Positions 1-8,805 of a stretch of 64,000 nucleotides of DNA are shown in pieces. Under the pieces are notes generated by a model. The model ran no database searches, had not been told where the DNA came from, and saw only the letters and a program-made list of their open reading frames with translations. Numbering within the stretch: the stretch's first letter is position 1; each line of letters begins with the position of its first letter. Source of the stretch: Marivita sp. (GTDB lineage Bacteria; Pseudomonadota; Alphaproteobacteria; Rhodobacterales; Rhodobacteraceae). The DNA is taken from contig NZ_JALEGT010000017.1 in assembly GCF_022763305.1 (NCBI RefSeq), positions 1 through 64,000 on the forward strand. Direction: 5' to 3'. The position numbers were made by a program, and so were the translations under genes.

Positions 1-84
1 CGCGTGGCGACACGCTATGACCGCTGTCCCAAGGTCTTCCTCTCAGCCATCGCACTCGCTGCTGTCGTGATCTACTGGTTATGA
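1..84 (+). mobile_element. 3' end of an IS5-family transposase gene (partial)
   Basis: The first 84 bases read in frame 1 as the last 27 residues of a protein ending in TRYDRCPKVFLSAIALAAV plus a few more residues and a TGA stop. The TRYD-x4-FL-x(3-4)-A pattern at the extreme C-terminus is typical of IS5-family DDE transposases. The rest of the element lies outside the window. A tetranucleotide CTAA at 94-97 fits the C(T/A)A(A/G) target duplication known for IS5-group elements, so the right end may be near position 93. The inverted repeat cannot be checked because the left end is missing. Confidence 0.6.
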
Positions 85-163
85 ATCCTGACCCTAATGC
101 ATCGGAGAGTGCTACCTGAATCTCTTGAGATACGTTGCTAACCTCGTTGCCCATGTCGATTTC

Positions 164-1069
164 TTAACCCAACAACCCCTCAAACTCCCGCCATTCCCCC
201 TTGGACATGCCGGAATTCTCCTGCGTCACGGTCTCGCCCTTAAGCATGCGCCGCACGCAATCCAGCGCGGTCGAGGAGAGCGTTGCCCCCCCCATGCGGT
301 AGTCCTCGAAGGCGCGGTAGGCGAAGGGGACCCAGTCGGCGACGACTTTGCAAATCTCTTCGGCGTAAACCCTTATTTCATACTGCGCGTGCGAATCTGC
401 CCTGAGTCGGAGGAAATGGAGCAGGTTGTGCAGATCGACCTTCCAGTACCATTGCGTGTAGATGTTCGCGGGCAGGTTCATCCGGGCCAGTTCGCGGGCC
501 AGTCCCTGCTGGCCCTCCTGGCTGATCATCTCTTCGTAATGATCATAGCAGCGCATCGCATCATCGCGCAGGTAGCGCAGCACGCGGTCCGCTTCCTCGC
601 CTTCCAAAGCCGCCCCGCGCCCCTGATTGTTGATCACCGACTGCGCCGCCAGATGTTCGGGCGCCGGGATATAGAACTCCCGGTCAAGGATCGAATACCG
701 CGCCGAATATTCGTTCACATTGGCGGTGCGGTGCCGGATCCACTGGCGCGCCACAAAGACCGGCAGTTTGACATGCAGCTTGATGTCGCACATCTCGAAC
801 GGGGTCGAATGCCAGTGCCGCATCAGATACCGGATCAGCCCTTCGTCATTCTGCACCGATTTGGTGCCCTTGCCGTAGGACACCCGTGCCGCCTGACAGA
901 TGGCGGCGTCGTCGCCCATGTAATCCACCACCCGGATGAACCCGTGATCCAGCACCGGATAGGCTGTGTAAAGATGCCGCTCCATGCCGTCGCTGACCGC
1001 GCGCAGCGTCTGTTGCGGCGCACTGCGCTGTTCGGTGATTTCGGCCTCTTGTTCGGGCGACAGGGGCAT
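164..1069 (-). CDS. thyX: Flavin-dependent thymidylate synthase ThyX
   Basis: This 301-residue protein makes dTMP from dUMP using methylenetetrahydrofolate, NADPH and FAD in the cytoplasm. The ThyX signature [11 protein letters not shown] is at residues 112-122, and the following SARYS segment also fits. The length is at the upper end for the family, with a roughly 35-residue N-terminal extension. The ATG start is preceded by an AGGA ribosome site. The gene stands alone: an IS end lies downstream and a divergent lipoprotein gene upstream, separated by 216 bp. An open frame on the plus strand that runs antisense through the whole gene is a shadow. Confidence 0.95.
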   Translation of the reverse strand: MPLSPEQEAEITEQRSAPQQTLRAVSDGMERHLYTAYPVLDHGFIRVVDYMGDDAAICQAARVSYGKGTKSVQNDEGLIRYLMRHWHSTPFEMCDIKLHVKLPVFVARQWIRHRTANVNEYSARYSILDREFYIPAPEHLAAQSVINNQGRGAALEGEEADRVLRYLRDDAMRCYDHYEEMISQEGQQGLARELARMNLPANIYTQWYWKVDLHNLLHFLRLRADSHAQYEIRVYAEEICKVVADWVPFAYRAFEDYRMGGATLSSTALDCVRRMLKGETVTQENSGMSKGEWREFEGLLG

Positions 1070-1285
1070 GGCGAATCCTTTCCCACTAGGATGAGTCGGT
1101 CTCGACTATATCTCGGGGCTATGCGCCACGGAACCACCAAGGATGGTGTCTTGCGCCGAGGCCTCAGTCACGGGCTTTTTTCACCATGCGCGCGGTGCTT
1201 TGCGTTGACTTTCAAATCCTGCTGCCGGATTTTTGCAGGCGAACGGTCGCGAAGAAGACCAGAACAAGCCGGGGCAGTATATTCC

Positions 1286-2431
1286 ATGACGCGCATTCTC
1301 CTTCTCATCCTCTGTTTGGGTTTCGTGGCCGCCTGCGACAGCGGCGGTGGCGACGTCCTTCAGTCTCCGACCACAGGTGACGGCACTGGCGGCGGCACCG
1401 ACGGGGGCGACGGCACGGATGCGGAACCGATTGTCAGCGATCGCGGCACACCGGAACTGCCTCCCGGCACGACGAACCCGACGCCCAATTCGCAGATCGT
1501 GCGACGCGAGGAACGGGATGAGGAAACCGGCGGCGGCTACGCCACCAACATCCGTTATCTGAACGATGAGGGGCAGGACGAATTCTTCGTCGACAACATC
1601 GCTTTCGACGGCGACAACGTCTACACGCGCGGCGATCCCGTGACAGGTGTTGCGCAACTCGGTTCCTTCGCCGTCTACGAAGGCGCGGAAAGCACGACCG
1701 ACCCGGTCACCGGCACGACGCTGCGCACCTTCACATACCGTGCGATCTACGGTCGGAGCACCAATGGCGAAACCGAATTCGCGATTGTGCGCTCAGGGTC
1801 TTATGTCGATTACGGGTTTGGCGGCTTCGTCTATCAACGCAACGGCTTTGATGACGACGGCAACGAGGTGCGCCTTGTCCTGCCCGAGGATGGCGACGCA
1901 CGCTATACTGGTGATTATGCGGGGATTCGCGTCTTCACCGGGAGAGGCGGTCTGGAATATGTCGGAGGCGACGCCGAGATGATCGTCGACTTCAAGGACT
2001 TCAACGACGGCAATCGCGGTGTGGCGCTCTTCGTGAGCAACCGTCGTCTCTATGACATCAACGGAACCGAGATCACACGTGCCTATCTCGACGCGCTTGG
2101 CCGCGGTGATGAGGCCGACGATACAGGGTCCTCGCGATCGCTGGTTCAGGATACGGATGCCGATGGCAACCCGGTCCTCCCGCGCATCCGCCCGGTGATT
2201 TCACCCGATGACGCCGATTCCAACGGCGAAATCGCAGGTGACATCTTCGAGATCGCAGAGTTCGACAACGGCGAAACCATCGAAAGCGGTGAAGGTACCT
2301 ACTATGCCATCATGTCAGGTGAGGATGCCGGCGAAATCGTGGGCGTGCTGGTGATGACAGGCAACGATCCGCGCTTCGACGACAGCACCACCTACCAGGA
2401 AACCGGTGGGTTCATCGTCTACCGCCGATGA
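1286..2431 (+). CDS. TbpB-like surface lipoprotein (Slam substrate candidate)
   Basis: This 381-residue protein starts with a short signal peptide and a lipobox ending FVAAC, giving lipidated Cys17. A flexible Gly/Asp/Thr-rich linker (about residues 19-45) follows. The rest is beta-rich and ends with a GGFIVYR segment, resembling the C-terminal beta-barrel half of transferrin-binding protein B-type lipoproteins. I chose the ATG at 1286 because it begins the signal peptide; the same frame stays open far upstream only because it runs antisense to thyX. The stop overlaps the start of the next gene (ATGA), so the two are probably translationally coupled. That neighbour is a Slam-like exporter, which suggests display on the outer surface. 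The ligand is unknown; iron or haem binding is only an analogy. Confidence 0.75.
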   Translation: MTRILLLILCLGFVAACDSGGGDVLQSPTTGDGTGGGTDGGDGTDAEPIVSDRGTPELPPGTTNPTPNSQIVRREERDEETGGGYATNIRYLNDEGQDEFFVDNIAFDGDNVYTRGDPVTGVAQLGSFAVYEGAESTTDPVTGTTLRTFTYRAIYGRSTNGETEFAIVRSGSYVDYGFGGFVYQRNGFDDDGNEVRLVLPEDGDARYTGDYAGIRVFTGRGGLEYVGGDAEMIVDFKDFNDGNRGVALFVSNRRLYDINGTEITRAYLDALGRGDEADDTGSSRSLVQDTDADGNPVLPRIRPVISPDDADSNGEIAGDIFEIAEFDNGETIESGEGTYYAIMSGEDAGEIVGVLVMTGNDPRFDDSTTYQETGGFIVYRR

Positions 2432-3795
2432 CGCCACGCAGGTTCCGCAGCTTCGGCTTTGCCCTTGCCGCGCTTGTCCTTGTCTCGGCGCAGGCAAGCG
2501 CGCAGGCGGTTCTGACACCTGATCAAATGCGCGACCTGGCCGGACAAGCCGTTGTGCAGGGACAGGCCGGACTGGCCTATGACCTGACCGGTGCACTGAT
2601 CCAGCGTGACGCGGCGGACCTTGATGCCCATCTGATCCGCTCGCGCGCCGCCCGCAATCTCGGCCGGAATGACGATGCTCTGACCCATGCTCGACGTGCT
2701 TGGGCCCTGGCCGAAAGCGAGACAGCGCGATACGCCGCAGCATTGGCAACTGCGCAGGCGCTGTCTTCGTCCGGACGGCGCACTGCGGCACAGCTCTGGT
2801 TGCGCCGTGCTGTCCAAATTGCGCCGAATGACGCGTTGAAGGCTCGCGCGGCAGAGGATTTCCGTTATGTGCGCCGCCAGAACCCTTGGGCGACATCACT
2901 CCGCTTTTCGGTGGCCCCCAGTTCCAACATCAACAATGGCAGCCGCAACGAAACCTCCGAGCTTTTCGGTCTGCCCTTCGAATTTGCGCTGCAAGGCGAG
3001 GCGCGTGCGCTGTCAGGTATCGAAATCTCGGGCGGTCTGAGCACGCGATATCGACTGATCGACACCGATCGCAAACGGACTGACCTGCTCTTTGGCCTCT
3101 CTCATCGCACTTACGTGCTGTCTGACGAAGCGCGTGACATTGCACCGGAGGCCGAAGGGTCGGATTTTTCGACGAGCACAGCATTTGTGGGCGCGCAGGA
3201 GGATTACGCGCTTCCCGGCGGACGCGCCCGGCTTGGGTGGGACGCACGGTTTGGACGCACTTGGTATGCCGGCGATCCGCTTCTGTCCTACACGCGCATC
3301 GGAACGACGTACCGTCGGGCGGCGGGCAAGAACGGGATGGTCAGCCTGTCGCTTAATCGCGAGGCGCAAAAGGGCGAGGGCACGCGGCAGGACGCGACGA
3401 TCTGGAGCGGGCATCTGGGCTATGGCATGGCACTTGCCGGAGGCAACACGCTGTCGGTGGCAGCGACCCTCACGCAGTCCGAAAGTGACGCGGACTATCT
3501 TGATTACACCCAGCGGGCGATTTCGGCACGCTACGGGCTGGCCAAACCGGTTGGACCGGCACAGCTCGATTTCGGGCTGACGATCTCGGACAAACAGCAT
3601 GACCGGTCGACCCTCGCCGCAGGCGGGCGTGACGAGCGCAGTATTTCGCTCAGCGTCACAGCGGCGTTGCCAGACATGGATTTCTATGGGTTCATACCGA
3701 CGATCACTCTGAATGCAGAGCGGACCGAGGCCAATATCGACCTCTATGAGACCGAAACCTTCGGGTTTCAGGTCGGGATCCGCTCTGCCTTCTGA
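2428..3795 (+). CDS. Slam-like surface lipoprotein assembly modifier (TPR plus outer-membrane barrel)
   Basis: This 455-residue protein has a cleavable signal peptide (about residues 1-24, ending ASA), a helical TPR-like region (about 30-145) and a C-terminal region of alternating beta-strands (about 155-455) that ends in Phe, the usual last residue of outer-membrane barrels. The segment NPWATSLRFSVAPSSNINNG at the start of the barrel matches the style of DUF560/Slam proteins. In Neisseria, Slam proteins move TbpB-type lipoproteins to the cell surface. Here the gene overlaps a TbpB-like lipoprotein gene by four bases, which strongly supports that role. The substrate pairing is inference from adjacency. 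Confidence 0.8.
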   Translation: MTPRRFRSFGFALAALVLVSAQASAQAVLTPDQMRDLAGQAVVQGQAGLAYDLTGALIQRDAADLDAHLIRSRAARNLGRNDDALTHARRAWALAESETARYAAALATAQALSSSGRRTAAQLWLRRAVQIAPNDALKARAAEDFRYVRRQNPWATSLRFSVAPSSNINNGSRNETSELFGLPFEFALQGEARALSGIEISGGLSTRYRLIDTDRKRTDLLFGLSHRTYVLSDEARDIAPEAEGSDFSTSTAFVGAQEDYALPGGRARLGWDARFGRTWYAGDPLLSYTRIGTTYRRAAGKNGMVSLSLNREAQKGEGTRQDATIWSGHLGYGMALAGGNTLSVAATLTQSESDADYLDYTQRAISARYGLAKPVGPAQLDFGLTISDKQHDRSTLAAGGRDERSISLSVTAALPDMDFYGFIPTITLNAERTEANIDLYETETFGFQVGIRSAF

Positions 3796-3863
3796 GACCG
3801 CTTTCGCACTCGACATCCCGGTGAATTGGCCTAGCCTCTGGGCGAACAAATCGGGAGAACATC

Positions 3864-4292
3864 ATGCCGCTTCGCTATCTTCACACCATGGTCCGCGTCA
3901 AAGACCTGGACGCGTCGATGAAATTCTATGGCCTGCTTGGGCTCAAAGAGACCCGCCGCATGGACAACGAAAAAGGCCGGTTCACCCTGATCTTCATGGC
4001 ACCCGAAGGCCAGGAAGACTGCCCGGTGGAGTTGACCTACAACTGGGACGGTGATGACGGGTTGCCGTCGGACAGCCGTCATTTCGGCCATCTGGCCTAC
4101 CGCGTCGACAACATCTACGACACATGCCAGCACCTGATGGACAATGGCATCACGATCAACCGTCCTCCGCGCGACGGCCACATGGCGTTCGTTCGGTCGC
4201 CCGACAATATCTCGATCGAACTGTTGCAGGCGGGCGACGCCCTGCCCCCGCAGGAACCTTGGGCCAGCATGGAAAATACCGGCCACTGGTAG
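3864..4292 (+). CDS. gloA: Lactoylglutathione lyase (glyoxalase I)
   Basis: This 142-residue VOC-fold enzyme converts the methylglyoxal-glutathione hemithioacetal to S-lactoylglutathione. It begins with the family opening RYLHTMVRVKDLDASMKFY. Expected metal ligands are visible: His7, a Glu in CPVELTYNW, His in HFGHLAY and Glu in ISIELLQ. The length is normal for the bacterial single-domain form. A good ribosome site (GGGAGAACATC) precedes the ATG. The next gene begins two bases after the stop, so a short operon with the VWA gene is likely. Confidence 0.92.
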   Translation: MPLRYLHTMVRVKDLDASMKFYGLLGLKETRRMDNEKGRFTLIFMAPEGQEDCPVELTYNWDGDDGLPSDSRHFGHLAYRVDNIYDTCQHLMDNGITINRPPRDGHMAFVRSPDNISIELLQAGDALPPQEPWASMENTGHW

Positions 4293-4293
4293 G

Positions 4294-5010
4294 ATGATGC
4301 GGCGCATTTCGGCAGCCGTGGCGCTGGCGCTGACTGTCGGAGCAGCAGCCCCGGCCACAGCCCAGTCCGACCATTGCCGACTTGCGCTGCTTCTCGCACT
4401 GGATGTGTCATCTTCCGTCGATGCCGAGGAATACATCCTGCAACGTGACGGGCTCGCGGCGGCGTTGAGTGATCCGCTGGTCCGAAGGGCGATCCTTGAT
4501 GGTGAAGGCCACGTGTCGATCGCCATCTATGAATGGAGCGGCCGGCGGCAAAGCTCATTGGTTAGTCCCTGGGTCGCTCTCATCGATGACGCCACCATCG
4601 ACGGGGTGATCGCGGCCCTGCTGTCTGCTCCGCGGAGCCACACGCGGTTCCCGACCGCGATGGGCTATGCTCTTGGCTATGGGGCAACCCTTCTTGCGCG
4701 TGGACCCAGATGCGAACGACAGGTGATCGACGTGTCTGGCGATGGTGAGAACAATGACGGGTTCTCGCCGCGCCTCGCCTACAAGAATTTTCCTTTTTCC
4801 AACGTCACGGTCAACGGATTGGCAGTGCTTGGCGGGTCGGACGACGTCGTGGATTATTTTCAGCGAGAGGTGCGATACGGATTTGGAGCATTCGTGGAAA
4901 CCTCGGAAGGCTATCAAGGCTACCGCGATGCGATGACCCGAAAACTTCTTCGCGAATTGAACGACATGATCCTTGGCGCGCGCCCCGTGACGGACCAGAG
5001 GCCCGGCTAG
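4294..5010 (+). CDS. DUF1194 family protein with a VWA fold, exported
   Basis: This 238-residue protein has an N-terminal signal peptide ending about APATA (residue 23). A von Willebrand factor A fold follows, with the MIDAS motif DVSSS at residues 37-41 and a later DVSGDGENN segment. The family is common in Rhodobacterales and its biochemical role is unknown; VWA folds usually bind a partner through a divalent metal. I chose the tandem ATG at 4294, right after the gloA stop, because it begins the signal peptide. The 3' end overlaps the end of the convergent MarR gene by four bases. Confidence 0.82.
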   Translation: MMRRISAAVALALTVGAAAPATAQSDHCRLALLLALDVSSSVDAEEYILQRDGLAAALSDPLVRRAILDGEGHVSIAIYEWSGRRQSSLVSPWVALIDDATIDGVIAALLSAPRSHTRFPTAMGYALGYGATLLARGPRCERQVIDVSGDGENNDGFSPRLAYKNFPFSNVTVNGLAVLGGSDDVVDYFQREVRYGFGAFVETSEGYQGYRDAMTRKLLRELNDMILGARPVTDQRPG

Positions 5011-5504
5011 TAGATGTAGCGGATTTGGTCTGTCCAGTATCGTTCCATCCGGCGCAGAGTGCTGCTCATCTCGTTCAGTGTGCCATGGTCGATCACGTTC
5101 TTGGCAATCAGACCATCAGCGTGGCGGGCGAAGAGTGCTGAAATCAGGTCCCGGATTTCGCGTCCGCGAGGTGTCAGCCGCACACGGACGGAGCGGCGGT
5201 CGATTTCGCAGCGCTGGTGATGCATGTATCCCATGTCGACCAGTTTCTTGAGATTGTAGCTGACATTGCTGCCCTGATAGTACCCGCGGGTCTTCAATTC
5301 CCCCGCCGTCACCTCGTTATCTCCGATGTTGAACAGCAACAGCGCCTGCACCGCGTTGATTTCGATGATGCCGACGCGTTCGAATTCGTCCTTGATCACA
5401 TCCAAGAGAAGCCGGTGAAGCCGCTCCACCAGCGCCAGCGCCTCGAGATATCCGTCCAGCATGCCACCGCTGCCGACCCGATCCACAGATGCATGAATGC
5501 TCAT
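5007..5504 (-). CDS. MarR-family transcriptional regulator (possibly LdtR-like)
   Basis: This 165-residue protein has a winged-helix core (about residues 40-125) including the segment YYQGSNVSYNLKKLVDMGYM, the recognition-helix region, followed by a DRRSVRVRLTPRG wing. From memory this resembles the LdtR group of alphaproteobacterial MarR proteins, which affect cell-wall and stress genes; I could not check this by alignment. The start at 5504 is an ATG with a GGAG site upstream; a TTG codon lies directly before it. The gene stands alone between a convergent VWA gene and sdhE. Confidence 0.8.
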   Translation of the reverse strand: MSIHASVDRVGSGGMLDGYLEALALVERLHRLLLDVIKDEFERVGIIEINAVQALLLFNIGDNEVTAGELKTRGYYQGSNVSYNLKKLVDMGYMHHQRCEIDRRSVRVRLTPRGREIRDLISALFARHADGLIAKNVIDHGTLNEMSSTLRRMERYWTDQIRYIY

Positions 5505-5586
5505 CAACGTCTCCGCCTTATCCGTCAGGCGGCAGAATCGTCCAAAAGTCCAAATAATCGGTTAAGGTGATGAATCTCTTTGCGGA

Positions 5587-5847
5587 TCAGCGCTGGAACG
5601 CGACGGTCGAGATATCGTCGATCATGTCCCGAAGGCCCTCGGGCGGCGGCTTCTGGCCGCTCACCCATTGATAGAGGTCCTGATCGTTTTCGGACAGCAA
5701 CGCATCATAGCGATCGAGCATCGCGTCGTCGAACCCATCCAGCCGCGCCTCGGCATAGCGCGACAGGATGATGTCCATCTCCTTGATCCCACGGCGCATG
5801 GAGCGCATGGACAGGCGTTTCAGACGATGTTCGCGGGGTTCGCTCAT
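5587..5847 (-). CDS. sdhE: Succinate dehydrogenase flavinylation factor SdhE
   Basis: This 86-residue protein helps attach FAD covalently to the SdhA subunit of succinate dehydrogenase. The defining motif RGIKEMD is at residues 19-25, followed by a short helical region with LSENDQDLYQWV. Length and motif are typical of the SdhE/SDHAF2 family. Its ATG overlaps the stop of the upstream HTH gene (ATGA at 5844-5847), so the two are probably co-translated. Confidence 0.9.
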   Translation of the reverse strand: MSEPREHRLKRLSMRSMRRGIKEMDIILSRYAEARLDGFDDAMLDRYDALLSENDQDLYQWVSGQKPPPEGLRDMIDDISTVAFQR

Positions 5848-6236
5848 GTGGGGCTCACCATCACCTTGCGCAGTCGCTTCTCCAGACGGGCCAGCTGTTC
5901 CGCCTTGGCGTGAAGGTCTGATTTCATCTCGCGGATTTCAAGAATGATGTCGTTGAGTTCGGTCGGTGCCGGCTCAGAATCCGGCCCGTCGACCCCTTCG
6001 CCCTCACCATTGATGAGCCACATCATCGACACGTTCAGCATACCCGCAAGCATAGACAGACGGTTGGCCCGTGGTTCGGCCACGTCGTTTTCCCAATTCC
6101 GCAGGGTGCTTTTCTTGACGCCGAGACGCTTTGCCAGCGACTCCTGGGTCATGCCGGCAGCCTCACGTGCGGCCGTCATGCGGTCGCCGAATGTCGCAAT
6201 CTCAGCAGCATACCAGTTCTGATCGGTTTCGGTCAT
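5844..6236 (-). CDS. XRE-type helix-turn-helix regulator
   Basis: This 130-residue protein has an XRE/Cro HTH at about residues 17-75, with the core MTQESLAKRLGVKKSTLRNW, and a C-terminal coiled-coil-like stretch (LNDIILEIREMKSDLHAKAE) that could dimerise. I chose the ATG at 6236 because it is preceded by a strong AAGGAGA site; the frame opens 45 bases further up without such a site. It sits directly upstream of sdhE with a four-base overlap. The target genes are not known. Confidence 0.82.
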   Translation of the reverse strand: MTETDQNWYAAEIATFGDRMTAAREAAGMTQESLAKRLGVKKSTLRNWENDVAEPRANRLSMLAGMLNVSMMWLINGEGEGVDGPDSEPAPTELNDIILEIREMKSDLHAKAEQLARLEKRLRKVMVSPT

Positions 6237-6264
6237 CGGTTCTCCTTTCGCGATCCTCGCTTGA

Positions 6265-7524
<1,260 letters not shown>

Positions 7525-7571
7525 GTTTGATCAAAAACATTTCCCCGTACGCCAGCCTTGAGATAGGCTGG

Positions 7572-7587
7572 CTCACATTAATGTGAG
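7572..7587. promoter_or_regulatory. Perfect 16-bp palindrome, candidate operator
   Basis: The bases CTCACATTAATGTGAG form a perfect two-fold palindrome. It lies 47 bases after the aminotransferase stop and 36 bases before the ATG of the next gene. Its place in the likely promoter region suggests a binding site for a dimeric regulator. The TCACA/TGTGA halves resemble CRP-type half-sites but in the opposite order, so I do not assign a regulator. As an RNA it could also form a short stem. Confidence 0.45.
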
Positions 7588-7623
7588 GTGTTAGCCTGTC
7601 GTGAATACAGGCAAGAGGCGAAC

Positions 7624-8037
7624 ATGGCTGGAGACCTGCCAGACTATTATTTCAGGGTACGCGAAAATGGCGCGCTTGTGTTTCGTGTGGATACCGAAAA
7701 CCCGCAGCGCCGCATCGAAATGGACCAAATCGCCGTGGTCAACATCCGCAATGGCGAGATCAAACCCCATGGCGATCGGACGCTCAGCGACGAGGACGTG
7801 ACCGTCATTCGGGACTGGATGCAAAATCGGCAGGCCATTCTTGCCAATCGCGATGTGGATGACATCCTGCGCACCGTGGATCATCTGAACCTGACCACCC
7901 AATGGGCTCAGTCCCGCGCGACAAGTGAGCAGCTCGACACGGTCACGGATGCCCTGCTGCTCGCCATGCATGATCTGCGCGGTGTGCTGGTTCGCCGCAA
8001 GGCCGAACGATTGATGAAATCCGACAGCCCTGAGTGA
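7624..8037 (+). CDS. Hypothetical protein, conserved-looking, 137 residues
   Basis: I do not recognise a named family. The protein is soluble, acidic to neutral, without signal peptide or membrane segment. The N-terminal half looks beta-rich (YYFRVRENGALVFRVD) and the C-terminal half helical (residues 85-130, ending VLVRRKAERLMKS). The start at 7624 is an ATG with an AGAGG site; an upstream in-frame GTG would extend it by 12 residues but overlaps the palindrome region. Codon use matches the neighbours, so it is likely a real gene. Confidence 0.7.
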   Translation: MAGDLPDYYFRVRENGALVFRVDTENPQRRIEMDQIAVVNIRNGEIKPHGDRTLSDEDVTVIRDWMQNRQAILANRDVDDILRTVDHLNLTTQWAQSRATSEQLDTVTDALLLAMHDLRGVLVRRKAERLMKSDSPE

Positions 8038-8083
8038 CCCATAGCGCTGATCGTCACGGCCGTTGAATAGATGACCATCGAAA

Positions 8084-8099
8084 TGTATATCTGAATACA
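8084..8099. promoter_or_regulatory. Inverted repeat upstream of the antitoxin gene, candidate autoregulation site
   Basis: TGTAT and ATACA are separated by six bases, 18 bases before the antitoxin start and just upstream of its AGGAGG ribosome site. Phd-type antitoxins usually repress their own operon by binding such palindromes, so this is the natural candidate operator. The arms are only five bases long. Confidence 0.4.
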
Positions 8100-8117
8100 C
8101 ATTCAGGAGGTCATTCG

Positions 8118-8366
8118 ATGGCACGTCTGCACACTAACCACATCTGTACCATTACCGAACTGCGCGAACCGCAGAAAGTGCTGGCCCGGTCGGGCGGCAA
8201 ACCCGTGGCGATCATGAAGAACTCCAAATGCGTCGGCTATCTTGTCCCGGGAGAAGCCTCTTTGCAGGAAGAGCCGCGCGATGCGTCGACGGATGAGGTG
8301 ATGAGATATATCGAGGAAACACGCGATCAAACGCAGCCTGTGCTCGACTATCTCAGAGACAAATGA
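8118..8366 (+). CDS. Phd-family antitoxin
   Basis: This 82-residue protein has the Phd/YefM N-terminal DNA-binding pattern (TITELREPQKVLARSGGKPV then IMKNSKCVGYLVPG), and a charged, probably disordered C-terminus that would bind and block the toxin. A strong AGGAGG site precedes the ATG. Its stop overlaps the toxin start (ATGA at 8363-8366), the standard arrangement that keeps antitoxin in excess. It probably represses its own promoter. Confidence 0.85.
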   Translation: MARLHTNHICTITELREPQKVLARSGGKPVAIMKNSKCVGYLVPGEASLQEEPRDASTDEVMRYIEETRDQTQPVLDYLRDK

Positions 8367-8740
8367 CGTTCTCACTCCTGTCGACCGAGGTCGTTATTGC
8401 CTTGCACGATGCGGCGCTGAATGACGGTGAGATTCCGGGTCTTGCAAAAGACAAATCGCTCGACGGGGCCTTGCGGCGCGTCGACAACCGGCTTGTCTAT
8501 GGCATGATCGGCGACGTCTTCGACTTGGCCGCAGCTTATGCAACGGCCATCTCACGCGGGCATTGCTTCAATGATGGCAACAAGCGCACGGCGTTCGAAA
8601 GCATGAACTTTTGCCTGTATCTGCATGGTATCAATATCACCTGGGACACCGAAGACGTCGGCGACAGGATCATCGCGCTGGCACAGGGCGTCCTCCAAGA
8701 GGAAGACTTGGCAGACTGGCTGCGGATCAAGGCACGCTGA
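8363..8740 (+). CDS. doc: Doc-type (Fic fold) toxin
   Basis: This 125-residue Fic-fold protein carries the motif HCFNDGNKRTAF at residues 67-78. That is the Doc variant, with Asp-Gly before Asn-Lys-Arg, as in phage P1 Doc. P1 Doc phosphorylates and inactivates elongation factor Tu, so this protein is expected to stop translation when the antitoxin is degraded. The length matches Doc (about 126 residues). Key residues His67, Phe69, Asn73, Lys74 and Arg75 are present, so it looks active. It lies just upstream of parE, with 65 bp between them. Confidence 0.9.
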   Translation: MTFSLLSTEVVIALHDAALNDGEIPGLAKDKSLDGALRRVDNRLVYGMIGDVFDLAAAYATAISRGHCFNDGNKRTAFESMNFCLYLHGINITWDTEDVGDRIIALAQGVLQEEDLADWLRIKAR

Positions 8741-8805
8741 CGCTTCCCCCCTGCCCGCGCCTCTGCCATACTGGCGCGCAAAGCAACAAAGACAGAGCAG
8801 CTGCC

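Noticed and set aside
125-1285. Long plus-strand open frame running into the lipoprotein gene
   Set aside because: Its first 387 codons are antisense to thyX and show no family sequence; the signal peptide and lipobox begin at 1286.
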